Assembly (NCBI GenBank): GCA_964236735.1
Contig: CAXSFM010000001.1
Coordinates: 434,001-498,000, forward strand
Source: JAIVJG01 sp964236735
Lineage (GTDB): Bacteria; Acidobacteriota; Blastocatellia; Pyrinomonadales; Pyrinomonadaceae
Length of the DNA: 64,000 nt
Direction of reading: 5' to 3'
Shown: positions 33,806 to 43,900 of the stretch, piece after piece
How positions within the stretch are numbered: the stretch's first letter is position 1
How the letters are laid out: every line of letters begins with the position of its first letter
Made by a program: the position numbers and the translations under genes
The notes under the pieces: generated by a model
Seen by the model: the letters and a program-made list of their open reading frames with translations, nothing else
Database searches by the model: none
Told to the model about the DNA's origin: nothing

Positions 33806-36214
33806 ATGATGAATGTGCGCGCGATCATACAGACTAAGCTCAGACAATTTTCTTGTCTCATACTTATTATCGGCATCGTCTCTCAAGCTCTGAACGTCGA
33901 GGCACAAACGAGGCGCGCGGCGACAAGGCCGGGCGCACAGACAACTGCCGTCGCCACCAGCCAGTCGAAACAGAAAGCTCAGGCGTGTTCGAGCGCGTGG
34001 ACGGGCGTGATGACGTACACGCGCACGCAAAGCGCTTCGAGCCATAAGACCGTGCCGAGAGTGTCAGAGAGAGGCGAGGACACGACCGACTTTCAGATGA
34101 ATTACAACTACAAAGCCACCGTCGCCGTCATCGAAAGCCCGGAACGTAACGGTTCGAGCACCGGCAAAGCCAGCATCAATCATTCGCTCACCTCGAACGA
34201 AACAGTCATTGGCAAAGAGAAAAATTCTTGTGATAGAGGGAAAACGTGGCGCGAAATGTCCGGCACATCCACCTCGAAGACCGAAACGCGCGGCGCGGCG
34301 AGCGGGGTGGAAGCGAGCGTTAATGTCGGCGTCAACGCAGACGGAACTTATGCGGTCAGCGTCGGAGTTCCACAAATACACGGACAAACGACCGGCTCGC
34401 AAACTTCGACTTTCAGCGGCCAATGCACGCCGAAAGAAGGAAAGAATCTGAGCCTGCCGCCGACGCAAACGAGCATTGATGGAAACTCTCTCACGACCGA
34501 CGGCACACATCGCATTAACCCTGACGACCCGAATCGTTTGAGCGGAAGCTATTCGACGACATGGCAAAATGTCACCGAGACGCTGAGTTGGAATTTGCAA
34601 AAATGCGGCGCGCCGCTGCGCCTGCTCGACTTGAAATTCGAGCACCCGAAATACCCTCGCTTTGACGACTGGCAGGAGATCGTCGAGCAGACCGGAACCG
34701 TTGACGGCAACATGGTCAAGATCAAGGCCAGCGTCTTGAACGCTTCGGGCGAGACGAAATACGCCGACGTGAAATTTGAAGAGACGTACAAAGGCGATAA
34801 GTGGGATGGAGCGAAGCCCGACGCGCCGCTCGAAGATAGTGTCGTCTCCGTCCGGCTGGAGCCGGGCGAAGAGCGCGAGGTGGAGATGGTTTGGGACTCG
34901 TCCGGCTACGCCTGGTACGACGACGGCAGGCCGCGCCTTGTGCAACGCATCAAGGCCGAGCTTGAAGAGAACGGGAAGAAGACCGACGAGTTGACGAAGA
35001 ATCTGAAAGTTGCGCCCAAACCGCTCGTGCTGGTTCACGGCCTCTGGAGCAACTGGAAGGCGTGGGAGGTCTGGCAGAATATTTTGACGACCTCGCACAG
35101 CTACGATTGGAAGGCGTTCCCGGTCGGCGAGAAACCTGAGAAGGGTGTGATGAACACGGGCGGAGAATTTCTTTCGACCGGCCTGACCAACAGCATCTTT
35201 GAAAACTCGCAGCAGGTCGGCAAGTACATCAAGTACGCGCAGGAAGATCGCAACGCATGGCATGTAGATGTCGTGGCGCACTCGATGGGTGGGCTGATCG
35301 CGCGTCATTACATACATAACTTCATGCCGCCTACGCCTGATGGCCGACCGCAGATCGCCCATCTTGTCATGCTCGGCACGCCGAACATGGGCAGCCCGTG
35401 CGCCGATGTGATGAATACGACGTTTGAAGTGTTGGGCAAGCACGTCGAAGCCCTGCGGCAGTTACAGCCTTCGGTCGTCGCCGAGTTCAACAAGGTCAAC
35501 GTCAATCGCAAGGGCGTGAAGTTCTCGGCGTTGGCTGGCAATCCCCTGCCGGTGATCTGTAAGAACGTGACATGGAACGACGGCGTCGTCCCCGTCGAGT
35601 CGGCGCTCTGGAAGATTAAAGACCATGCTCTGTCGAAAAATGTCCACACGGATTTGACAGGCACGGAAGACTTTTCGAGCTTCGTCAAGCCGCATCTGGC
35701 AATCGGCCCGAAGGGCAATCACAATCCCGAGCAGCCGGAACTTTCGCAGTATTCGGATCGGAGCAAACGGGAGACGAACAATTCTCTCGCTCCGATGTTT
35801 AACAACGCATCCTATCGGCTTGACGATTCGTATAGCCTCGACGTTTCTGACAGCGCACTGACAAACAGCGCGGCTGCCGGACTCGAAGACAATTCACGCC
35901 CGGCGTTCGCTAAAGAACTGACACTCGCGCCGAAGCAAACCGTCGAGCTTGAGATTCCAGTCACGTCGAGCGCGAATTTCGGTCTGACGTTTATGGCCGA
36001 CGCGAAAGTCTCGGCGATTCTGACCGATGATCGAGGGGAAGTACGCGGCAAGAATCCGGCGGATACGCTCGCCGCGCGAGCCTTTTTCCGCACGATCTTC
36101 GTTGACCGGAGCGTGACCGGCGGAACATGGACACTGAAGCTTCAAAATACGGGAACGTTAGAGGCCGTCGCGATCATCTCAGTTTGGAGCGACACTGTCT
36201 CAAGGAAACCTTGA
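33806..36214 (+). CDS. Secreted alpha/beta-hydrolase (lipase/PGAP1-like) with N-terminal and C-terminal extensions
   Basis: 802 residues. The signal segment spans about 12-35 (LILIIGIVSQALNVEAQ). A Thr/Ser-rich region of about 360 residues with no recognised domain follows, including a stretch with paired Cys (NSCDRG, QCTPK, QKCG). A CARDB-like beta domain (about 280-400) is followed by the alpha/beta-hydrolase: oxyanion motif VLVHGLWSNW (His411), nucleophile elbow VVAHSMGGLIARHYI (Ser493), then VMLGTPNMGSPC and DGVVPVESA near the acid residue. The C-terminal 150 residues form a beta-rich domain probably for surface or substrate binding. Hydrolase type (triacylglycerol lipase or an esterase/amidase) is inferred. 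A terminator lies at 36331. Confidence 0.85.
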   Translation: MMNVRAIIQTKLRQFSCLILIIGIVSQALNVEAQTRRAATRPGAQTTAVATSQSKQKAQACSSAWTGVMTYTRTQSASSHKTVPRVSERGEDTTDFQMNYNYKATVAVIESPERNGSSTGKASINHSLTSNETVIGKEKNSCDRGKTWREMSGTSTSKTETRGAASGVEASVNVGVNADGTYAVSVGVPQIHGQTTGSQTSTFSGQCTPKEGKNLSLPPTQTSIDGNSLTTDGTHRINPDDPNRLSGSYSTTWQNVTETLSWNLQKCGAPLRLLDLKFEHPKYPRFDDWQEIVEQTGTVDGNMVKIKASVLNASGETKYADVKFEETYKGDKWDGAKPDAPLEDSVVSVRLEPGEEREVEMVWDSSGYAWYDDGRPRLVQRIKAELEENGKKTDELTKNLKVAPKPLVLVHGLWSNWKAWEVWQNILTTSHSYDWKAFPVGEKPEKGVMNTGGEFLSTGLTNSIFENSQQVGKYIKYAQEDRNAWHVDVVAHSMGGLIARHYIHNFMPPTPDGRPQIAHLVMLGTPNMGSPCADVMNTTFEVLGKHVEALRQLQPSVVAEFNKVNVNRKGVKFSALAGNPLPVICKNVTWNDGVVPVESALWKIKDHALSKNVHTDLTGTEDFSSFVKPHLAIGPKGNHNPEQPELSQYSDRSKRETNNSLAPMFNNASYRLDDSYSLDVSDSALTNSAAAGLEDNSRPAFAKELTLAPKQTVELEIPVTSSANFGLTFMADAKVSAILTDDRGEVRGKNPADTLAARAFFRTIFVDRSVTGGTWTLKLQNTGTLEAVAIISVWSDTVSRKP

Positions 36215-36330
36215 TGAGTATGGAAAGACGATGTGCTGTCAATCGCGACCGGCAAAGCGAGCTTCACGCAGTCCAGCACGCTCTGCGTCTAAACGCCGTC
36301 GTTGGATTTCTATATCGTTCGACGTGTTAT

Positions 36331-36365
36331 GAGAAAGTCCGCGCGGGCGGGCTTTCTCATTTTTG
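36331..36365 (+). terminator. Rho-independent terminator after the secreted alpha/beta-hydrolase gene
   Basis: 12-base stem (36331-36342 with 36347-36358, one G-T pair) with a 4-base loop, followed by ATTTTTG on the plus strand. It overlaps the last codons of the convergent FGGY kinase gene. Confidence 0.75.
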
Positions 36366-37850
36366 ATGGCTGATAATTTTGTGATACGCCGCTTGCTGCC
36401 TGTCCAATGCGGCGCGGTAGCGCGCGTGGCGTGTGGAATCAGGCATGAACGTTTTGACACTGTCTCGTTCAATCGTGCTTGAGAGGTTCGTGAGCACGCC
36501 CAGAGTTTCCAACGCCAGCAAGACCGCGCCGCGACTCGAAGCCTCGCGCGTGTCGGAGAATTTGACGGGACGGTTGAGCGCATCGGCGATGATTTGCGTC
36601 CATGTAGGCGAGGCCGCCAGCGCGCCGCCGGACGCACGCACCTCCGCGCCCGGCGCGAATGTTTCGAGCGCATCTGCGATCAGCGCGAAGCGATAGGCGA
36701 CCGCTTCCAGAGAGGCGCGCAGAATTTCCACTGGCCGCGTGTGCGCCGTCAGACCGAGAATTGCGCCGCGCGCATCCACCGACCAGCCTGTGCTGCGCTC
36801 GCCGAACCAGAAAGGGAGCATCGTTAATTTGTGCGCGTCCGGCTCCATCGCGGCTAACTGCGTTTCAAGCTCTTTCGCTTCGATGCCGAGCGCGAGCGCG
36901 CCGGTCATCCACTCGTGCAACCCGCCGCCGTCCGAGAGCGCGCCGCCGACGAGCACGCGGCGTCTGTCCGCGCGATAGCACCAGAGCGCGGGCGGCAATT
37001 CATCCGGCGGCGAGCCTTCCCACATCACGCGCATCGCGCCCGACGTGCCGACCATCAACGCCAGCGTCTCGCGCCCGACGCAATTCGCGCCGATGTTGTT
37101 GGCCGCGCCGTCACCGATGACCGGGAACAGACGCGCCCCGCGCAGTTGCGGCCAGCGTTGCGCGTAAGCTTCGACGAGCGCACCCGTCCATCCCGTCGCG
37201 GCGAGCAGCGGCAGTTGCTCGCGGTCGAGTTCGAGGCCGTCGAGCAACATCTCGTCCCACTCGCAGAGCTTCTGATTCAGCAGACCAGTGCCCGACGCCA
37301 TCGAGACGCTCGCTATCCATTCGCCGGAGAGACGCCGGTTGATGAACTCGCCCGCCGAGACCCAGCGCGTGACGGCGCGGCACGCATCCGGCGCGTGCCT
37401 GCGAAGCCAGAGCAGTTTGGCCGGCCAGTAGCCGGGATGAAAGCGGCAACCCGTGCGCGCGTGCGTCTCTTGCTCGTCGAAGCGTCGCCGCAACACTTTG
37501 GACTCTTCCGCCGCGCGCGTGTCAGCCCAACCGTAAATCGGCGTCAGCGCGTGACCCGCTTCATCCACGCCCACGAGACTGTGCCAGAAACACGCGACCG
37601 CGACGGCATCAATGTGTCTTGAACCTGCGCGCCTTAAAGCTTCATCAATGACCGCTTCGACCTGCGCGCAGAGTTGTTCCGCGTCGTCCTCCGCACCGCC
37701 ATCAATCGTGGTGCAAAAGCTGTGCGCGACACGCGCCTGCGTGCCAGCCACTTCCCTCCCACGTCCATCAAACAAAGCGGCGCGCACGCTCGACGTGCCG
37801 ACGTCTATGCCGAGCACCAGCGGAGCACACGCCTCCGACACTTCACTCAT
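36357..37850 (-). CDS. FGGY-family carbohydrate kinase (gluconokinase-like)
   Basis: 497-residue sugar kinase with the two-lobed actin-like ATPase fold. N-terminal phosphate-1 motif GIDVGTSSVRAALFDG, WHSLVGVD, YGWADTRA, then FGGY signatures in the second lobe: AANNIGANCVG, LMVGTSGAMRV, LPFWFGERSTGWSVDARGAI, and the C-terminal SGGALAASPTWTQIIADAL with PVKFSDTREASSRGAV. The pattern (gluconate/xylulose-type, with a short N-terminal lobe) best fits gluconokinase, but substrate is not proven. ATG 37850 has AGGA four bases upstream and is preferred over GTG 37880. It is the next gene after the five-gene envelope cluster (gap about 54 bases) and could share its transcript. Confidence 0.88.
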   Translation of the reverse strand: MSEVSEACAPLVLGIDVGTSSVRAALFDGRGREVAGTQARVAHSFCTTIDGGAEDDAEQLCAQVEAVIDEALRRAGSRHIDAVAVACFWHSLVGVDEAGHALTPIYGWADTRAAEESKVLRRRFDEQETHARTGCRFHPGYWPAKLLWLRRHAPDACRAVTRWVSAGEFINRRLSGEWIASVSMASGTGLLNQKLCEWDEMLLDGLELDREQLPLLAATGWTGALVEAYAQRWPQLRGARLFPVIGDGAANNIGANCVGRETLALMVGTSGAMRVMWEGSPPDELPPALWCYRADRRRVLVGGALSDGGGLHEWMTGALALGIEAKELETQLAAMEPDAHKLTMLPFWFGERSTGWSVDARGAILGLTAHTRPVEILRASLEAVAYRFALIADALETFAPGAEVRASGGALAASPTWTQIIADALNRPVKFSDTREASSRGAVLLALETLGVLTNLSSTIERDSVKTFMPDSTRHARYRAALDRQQAAYHKIISHQK

Positions 37851-37904
37851 TCCATCCTGCGCGTCCAAGTTCTTTCGCACCTCTCTCGCCTGTTCAGCCG
37901 CACG

Positions 37905-39917
37905 CTACGGCGTCGGCGGCGCGGCGTGCGTTGGGTTCAGACTAATCTCAACTTCCTCTCGCAAATGATGATCACGTGCGCTACGCTTCAACGTCACTTG
38001 CCGCACAGACGCGGCCACGTCGAGCAGGCTTCCGATATTGCCCGTGAAGAACGCTTGCGAGGCTGCGTCCACATCGCTCTGTTCGTCACCTCCGCGCTCG
38101 CGCAAATAATTATTGACGCGCGCGCCGTCCAACTTCTTCAAGACGTTATCGAAAGCCTGACGACGCCCGGCGAAACGGATGAGCGTCAATTCTTCAAACG
38201 GTTCATGCTCCTTTTTGTCGTTGGCCTCACTTTCGACGTTGGCGTCGGCGTTGCGCTTGATAGCTTCGCTCCGCGCTTCTTCAACACTTGTCGCGAGCAT
38301 TTCCGCGAGCAGGTTTTCGCTGTTCGCCAAGACCAGTTCCGCGTCTCTGCGAGCGTAACATACTCCCCAGCCAAGCATCGGCAGTTCCAGTTTGTGCCAC
38401 TGTCGCCCGTTCGTTTCGTGATTCGTCCAGACCAGATTCGCGCGCGAGCCGGCCAGCATCAGACGACTTTCCACGACTCTCGCCAGCGCATTCTCTAACG
38501 CGCGCTCGTCGAGCGACGCGGGACGCGCGAGCGACAACACGAGTGCGCGCCGGAACTCTACGAACAGCGGCCCGTCCGTCGTCTGCGGACTCTCCGCCGT
38601 CGCACCCGCGAAAGGCGCGGCGGGTTGCAAGACTTCACGCAAATCATCCAACGCCTGCTGTCCCGTCTCCGCACGCAGGGCGTTTTCGGCGTCGTCTTTA
38701 TCTTCAAGCCCCGCATCTCTCGCGTCGTCCACAGACTTTTCGTAATCGTCGTCGAGCGTCGAATAGCGCGACTCGCCCCACCATTGATCGCTGCCCGTGC
38801 GAAAATCCGCCTCGTCGTAAGACTGCCAACTCCAATTCTTCGCCTCGCCTCTTTGTTCAGTCGCGAGACGATCCAGCAACGTGTCGCGCGCGAGCGTCGC
38901 ACTTCCCTGCGCGCCGTCGTCATCAAGCGCGCGCAGGCGGCTGAAAGGAATGTCTGCGGGAATCAAGCTTGAGATACGCTCCGCATCGCGCGTTGATATT
39001 GTACGGCGCGCGCTTGTCGCCGCCCCGCCCGTCGTCAGAAATTCGCGCCGCTCGATCCACTTCTCTTCGCGCAACTCGAAATCAAAGATTCCGGCGCGCA
39101 AAGTTTTCAAATCCGCCACGTTCCCCATCGCCCAGTAATGCTTGAAATAATAATCGTCGTTGAGCTTCGACTGATCCACCCAGACCGTCATCGCGTGCGG
39201 CTCCATTCCCTTGCACAGTTCACGGAAAGAAGCGTCGTCCGACAAATGATCCTTCGCGGACTTCCCCGTGATGTTCGCCAGCGCGCGCAGCAAAAGCTCG
39301 ACGCTCGTCGCCAGCACGAAACGACCGCGCGCCGTTGCGAAGACGAGTTTCTGTTTCTGCCTGCCCCGGTCGGCCTCCACCTCGCGGCTGTAATAGACGT
39401 TGCCGTCCGGCAATTCAGTCTCTTCAAACGCATCTCTGTTTTGAACAAACTGCGTGACCGCCGCCCGTCTTTCATCGAGCGGCGCGATGAAGACGAGATC
39501 GAGACGACCGATGTCGTAGATGGCGAGGCCTGCGCGCTTGTCCGTCGCGCCCGCGATGGTTGTGGCGTCGAGCGTAAAGCCGAGCGCATCGTTAAACTCG
39601 CCCCAACGCTCGACGAGTTTGAGCGCGAGATGACGCTCTTTGAAACTTTTGAAATTCGCGCTTTCCAAGTATTGCGCCTTGAGCGTGGAATGCTCCCATC
39701 GTTCGACGAGCGCAGGCAGGTCTGCGAACTGCGCGTACACGAGCGCGCCGCGCGGCATGTCTTCGGCCAGCCCGAACGCGCCGCGCGCGCGTCTGGCGGT
39801 CTTTGCATAGACGAACAACGCGGCGCAGGCCATCAGCACGACGAGCACGCACAAGATCAAGCGTCGCCCTTTGCTTTGCGCCCACACGATTTTTCCAGAG
39901 CCTCTCAGCGAGAACAT
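37905..39917 (-). CDS. Membrane-anchored protein of unknown function (DUF3352-like), last gene of the envelope cluster
   Basis: 670 residues from ATG 39917 (AAGG eight bases upstream; GTG 39938 is possible). An N-terminal membrane anchor lies at about residues 18-40 (LILCVLVVLMACAALFVYAK). The rest is probably outside the cytoplasmic membrane. It has MPRGALVYAQFADLPALVERW near the start of the mature part, then NRDAFEETELPDGNVYYSRE, and FVLATSVELLLRALAN, which resemble the beta/alpha layout of the weakly characterised DUF3352 proteins. Charged and acidic linkers interrupt the fold (about 380-470). No enzymatic motif is visible. It follows the 321-residue gene by 81 bases in the same operon. 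Confidence 0.7.
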   Translation of the reverse strand: MFSLRGSGKIVWAQSKGRRLILCVLVVLMACAALFVYAKTARRARGAFGLAEDMPRGALVYAQFADLPALVERWEHSTLKAQYLESANFKSFKERHLALKLVERWGEFNDALGFTLDATTIAGATDKRAGLAIYDIGRLDLVFIAPLDERRAAVTQFVQNRDAFEETELPDGNVYYSREVEADRGRQKQKLVFATARGRFVLATSVELLLRALANITGKSAKDHLSDDASFRELCKGMEPHAMTVWVDQSKLNDDYYFKHYWAMGNVADLKTLRAGIFDFELREEKWIERREFLTTGGAATSARRTISTRDAERISSLIPADIPFSRLRALDDDGAQGSATLARDTLLDRLATEQRGEAKNWSWQSYDEADFRTGSDQWWGESRYSTLDDDYEKSVDDARDAGLEDKDDAENALRAETGQQALDDLREVLQPAAPFAGATAESPQTTDGPLFVEFRRALVLSLARPASLDERALENALARVVESRLMLAGSRANLVWTNHETNGRQWHKLELPMLGWGVCYARRDAELVLANSENLLAEMLATSVEEARSEAIKRNADANVESEANDKKEHEPFEELTLIRFAGRRQAFDNVLKKLDGARVNNYLRERGGDEQSDVDAASQAFFTGNIGSLLDVAASVRQVTLKRSARDHHLREEVEISLNPTHAAPPTP

Positions 39918-39998
39918 ATCACACGCCTTTTTCGTCACTCACCTTCTTCAACCGCTCGTCTTCGCACATCCAACTTCATCGCCGCACGCGCATAAAAC

Positions 39999-40964
39999 TC
40001 AACGCGATTGCTCTGCCGGAATGAACCTCTGCTTGCCCTCGTCCCAGACGAATGTTTCCGTTTCGCTTGCGGGCGCACGCCCGACGGACAAGCTCTTCCT
40101 CATTCGCCAGTGCTCGCGCGCCGTGTGCCATGCGCCATCCGTCTCGCGCCAGAATGTTTGAGACGGCGCGACGCCGGAATACTTCAACGCTTCCGTAGCG
40201 ACTCGCAGCGTCAGACGCGCGGGCGCATCCCCGTTTGCCGGCGCAAATTCGGCGCGTCTCATCTCACGTTTTTTCACGCTCTCCCAATCCGCGCCCTTGT
40301 AATTTTCCAGCGGCGTGATCGTCTCTTCATCGTAACGCGCGACTTCCTCAAGCGAATTGTTCATCAATTTCAACAGCCGCGCCTTTCGCACGTAGCGCGT
40401 CGCATCGCCGTCGCTGTCGCGAATCAACAATTGCTGCTGATCCGGCTTTACCGTTTCGACTAACTCCAGCCAGTCGTCATAAGGATAATCTTCATAGCGC
40501 AGCCACGCGCTCAGAGCCGCGACCGCCTGCCAACCGCACGCGCCGCGTTTCAAGACGAGCGCGACGGGACTCTCATAACGCACGAACGTGATTAACGCTT
40601 CCGGCTCCGGCGTGTCGTCGAGATTCGGATAACGAATCTTGCCGTGCTCCGCGCGCGCGGGATAATTCCAGTCGCGCTCGTAATCGTAAAAGCTCGTCGT
40701 GATGCCCGGCTGAAGAAACAGACGCCGGTGCATCTCGCGCCTCACGTCCACGTCCGCGCTCTGCAACGCCGACAGAATTTCATCGGGGCTGCTGAAATTT
40801 CCCGCGCACGCCGCGTCGCTCTTCCGCCGCGTCTCAATCAACACGCGACCCGGCGTCTTCTTCAACAGCAGGCGCGACATCAACATTGTGAACAAGAAAA
40901 AAGAGAGCAGGCCGATGATGAAACACACTATCAACGAAATCATTCTCGAACGCTTGAGCCACAT
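39999..40964 (-). CDS. Membrane-anchored hypothetical protein in the envelope cluster (321 aa)
   Basis: Begins at ATG 40964 with AGGA six bases upstream, eleven bases after the stop of the giant TPR gene. A GTG at 40979 would overlap that stop by four bases and is less likely. One N-terminal membrane helix (about 8-33, MISLIVCFIIGLLSFFLFTM) is followed by an extracytoplasmic domain of about 280 residues. I recognise no family. The mature part has SSPDEILSALQSADVDVRRE near its start, suggesting an alpha-helical repeat, and a mixed beta region with Trp and Tyr (PSQTFWRETDGAWHTAREHW). Tight spacing on both sides makes co-translation with its neighbours likely. Confidence 0.7.
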   Translation of the reverse strand: MWLKRSRMISLIVCFIIGLLSFFLFTMLMSRLLLKKTPGRVLIETRRKSDAACAGNFSSPDEILSALQSADVDVRREMHRRLFLQPGITTSFYDYERDWNYPARAEHGKIRYPNLDDTPEPEALITFVRYESPVALVLKRGACGWQAVAALSAWLRYEDYPYDDWLELVETVKPDQQQLLIRDSDGDATRYVRKARLLKLMNNSLEEVARYDEETITPLENYKGADWESVKKREMRRAEFAPANGDAPARLTLRVATEALKYSGVAPSQTFWRETDGAWHTAREHWRMRKSLSVGRAPASETETFVWDEGKQRFIPAEQSR

Positions 40965-40975
40965 AAATTTTCCTT

Positions 40976-43900
40976 TCACTTGCGCGCCACCAATTGCCCG
41001 TCAATTGTCAGACGCGGCGTTCCGCTCTTCGACTTCTCACGTTGCAGTTCACGTAGATGCGAGACGCGCGCGACAGCCTCCGCACGCCCCGCCGCTCCTG
41101 CGACCGTCAGCGCGAGTCTGGCGCGCGCGAATCCAAGCGCGCGCCTCATGTCGCCCGTCCCCTCCGCCGCGACGGAGAGCAATCCCAACAACTCCACTCG
41201 CGTTTGTGCGCGCCGCATTTCTGCTCGCGCTCCGAGCGTTTGATACTTCCCGGAAGCCGGCAAGGCTCCCGCTTCCTGCTCGCCTTCGTTTGAGTCGTCC
41301 GCATCTTCGACAGTCTCTTTCACATCGTCTTTCAAAGGCTGCAACTCCGCATCGTCGCCGGCAAATTTCAATGCGGCGCGCGGTTGTCCGAGAGAGATTG
41401 AAAGGCAGACGAGTTGACGCAGCGGCGCGTCTTCGTTGAAGCCGAAAGCGGCGGCGGCTTGACTGTCGAGGTCTCCGCCCCGCGCTTCGATCAAACGGTC
41501 GCGCGCATCCGTTTCCGTCTCACTCTTTTTGTGCAGCAGCGCGCAGAACAGTTTGAGATACGGATTCGGGTCAGAGGCTTTCGCTTCATCGGCTAACTTC
41601 AACGCCTCTCTATTGCGTCCTGATGCGACGAGCGCGAGCGCGTCCGTGGCTGTCAACATTTCCACGTCCGCGCCGTTCGCCGCGCGCACGCCCTCCGCGA
41701 GCGAACTCCACAACTCTCTCCGCTCGCCGATTATTTCCGGCGCGACCCACACCGCCTGCCACCGCGCGCCGCGCGTCGCATCCCTGTCACCGATGATTGA
41801 CGCGAGTTGCGCGACGGCCTCATCAATCTGGTTGTTGATGTCAAGCACGCGCGCCAACTCGATTCGATTCGCCACCTCATCCGGCGCAGCGACGAGCAAC
41901 TGTCGTCGAAACTCAATCGTCGCATCGAACTGGCCGGAGCTTGCCGCCGTCTCCGCCGCGAGCCGCAACGCTTCGCTTTCGTTCAGATTGTTCTCCACCT
42001 GTGGAGCTTCAACCTTCGCGTCCGTGACCGCATGAGCCTTCACGAGCGGCCACTCCGCCACTTCCGCTTCAGCCGCCGGAGCCGTCTCACTGCGCGCGAG
42101 TTTCACCATCGCGCGCAAAACTTCGAGACCGAACGCCGCGTCACCTTTCTTAAAAGCGCGCGACGACAATTCCGCGAACAAGCTGCCTTCAAACTTTCCG
42201 AGCGCGAGCGTGCGCGCCTCCGCCTCTTCGAGCAGCGAGTCCGCTTCCGCAACGCGCTTTTCCCCTCTGAGCATCGCCGCCGCTTCGTTCAAACGTGTGA
42301 CATCCGGCGGCGCGACGACGCTGACATTTTCTCCCGCCGTGACGCCAACCAAATGCTTGAGACCCTCGACCGCCTGCTCGATGCGGCCTGCGCGCACGTC
42401 CAATTGCAGACCCGCCAGACGCAGCCACGACGGGCGCGCGTAGCGACGACTGAGTTCGCTTTCAATCTCGGAGACGAGCCGTCTCGCATCAACGTCGTGA
42501 TGCTCTTCGAGCAGGTACGCGAGATACTTTTGCTGCCACTCAACCCGCGCGCCGTCCGGCTCGGAAACTTTGAAGTTGTTTTCGTGATCGTAAACTTCTT
42601 CCGCTGCGCCCGCGTCCCACACTCGATCCAGCACAGAGACGTAATCATAGTCGCGCTCCGAATCCGACATCTTGCCGCTACGCTCGATGAGCAACTGATA
42701 AAACTTTCCGCGACTCGCCCTTGCTATTAAATTCTCGTTGACGAGCGTCTCCGGCAACAACGCGCGCTCCGGGACGGCCTCGCAAAGTTTCACGAAGTAG
42801 CTCGCCTTCGCGCTTGCATCCGATGCGCTTTCGTCCGATGCGCTCTCGCCCGGTTCGGATTTATGCGTCGCAGGCTCGCCCGGACTCTCCATCGTCGAAA
42901 CTTCTTTCGTCTCCTTCGTCGCTTCTTTCGCGAACGTTGCAGCGACGGCGCGGATTAGTTTGCGGAGAGATTCCTTTTTCCCCTCGTCATTGCTCGACGG
43001 ATAATCGTCGTCGCTCATCTCCTGCAAACGTTTGACGAGCAGTGGCGTGAGTTTTTCCCGCGCACGCGCCGGCAGGCCGTGATGTCGCAGCGTCTCCAGA
43101 TAAAGCATGAACGCCTCGTCTGACACAGTCTCGCTGGATATTATGCGCGCCCACGATTCGTCCGCGCGCCGTTTGTCGCCGAGTATGAAGCTGGCCGCAC
43201 CGACACTCGCCAGCGTCTGCGCGTCATCAGGCTGCGCTTCGGATGCAAGTTGTAGATGAATGAACGCTGCCCTCGCGTCTTCCTGCGAGAGATACCATTG
43301 CCCCAACTTCAACTGCTCTGCGGCATCGTGCGGGCTGTTCTCAATCAACGCCGGAAGCAACTCGCGACTTTTATCATGCGACTCCGGCGCGCTCGATTTG
43401 TAGAGCCAACGCCCGTAAGTCGCGCTCAACTGAAACCAATCGTCACCGGCGAGTTCCCTGCTCGCATCCGTCGGACGTGCGACGAGTTCGCCGACGGTTT
43501 TCCAACGCAGCGCGTTGAGAAAATAATTTTCGTTGGCCTGTGCAAATTCACCGAGCGCGAGACTCACTTCTGCATTGCGCGCGGATTTCCAGACTGACGC
43601 TTGCGCGCCCGCGTTGATGGCCTCGTGCGCCAATTCGCCCTCGCCGCGCGCCAGCAGAAAGTTGATGAGTTGCAGATGCGCCGGCGAGTTCGCGTCGAGC
43701 GCGTAGGCACGTAGCTCGTCTCTGCCCGCCGCGCCTTTCTCTTCAAGCGCGGCGAAATAGCGCGCCACCATTTCATCATTCTTCGCGGCTGAGTCGGCGC
43801 GCGTCCGGCGATAATAATTCCGCAGCGCGTCGAGTTCGCGCGCTTTATCGCCGGACAGTTGCGCGTAGTCCGCCGTCAGGCGCTCGTAATCGAAACTGTC

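Noticed and set aside
34064..35443. 459-codon minus-strand open frame
   Set aside because: It lies fully inside the secreted alpha/beta-hydrolase gene, whose catalytic motifs are unambiguous; the antisense product has no signal or family motif.
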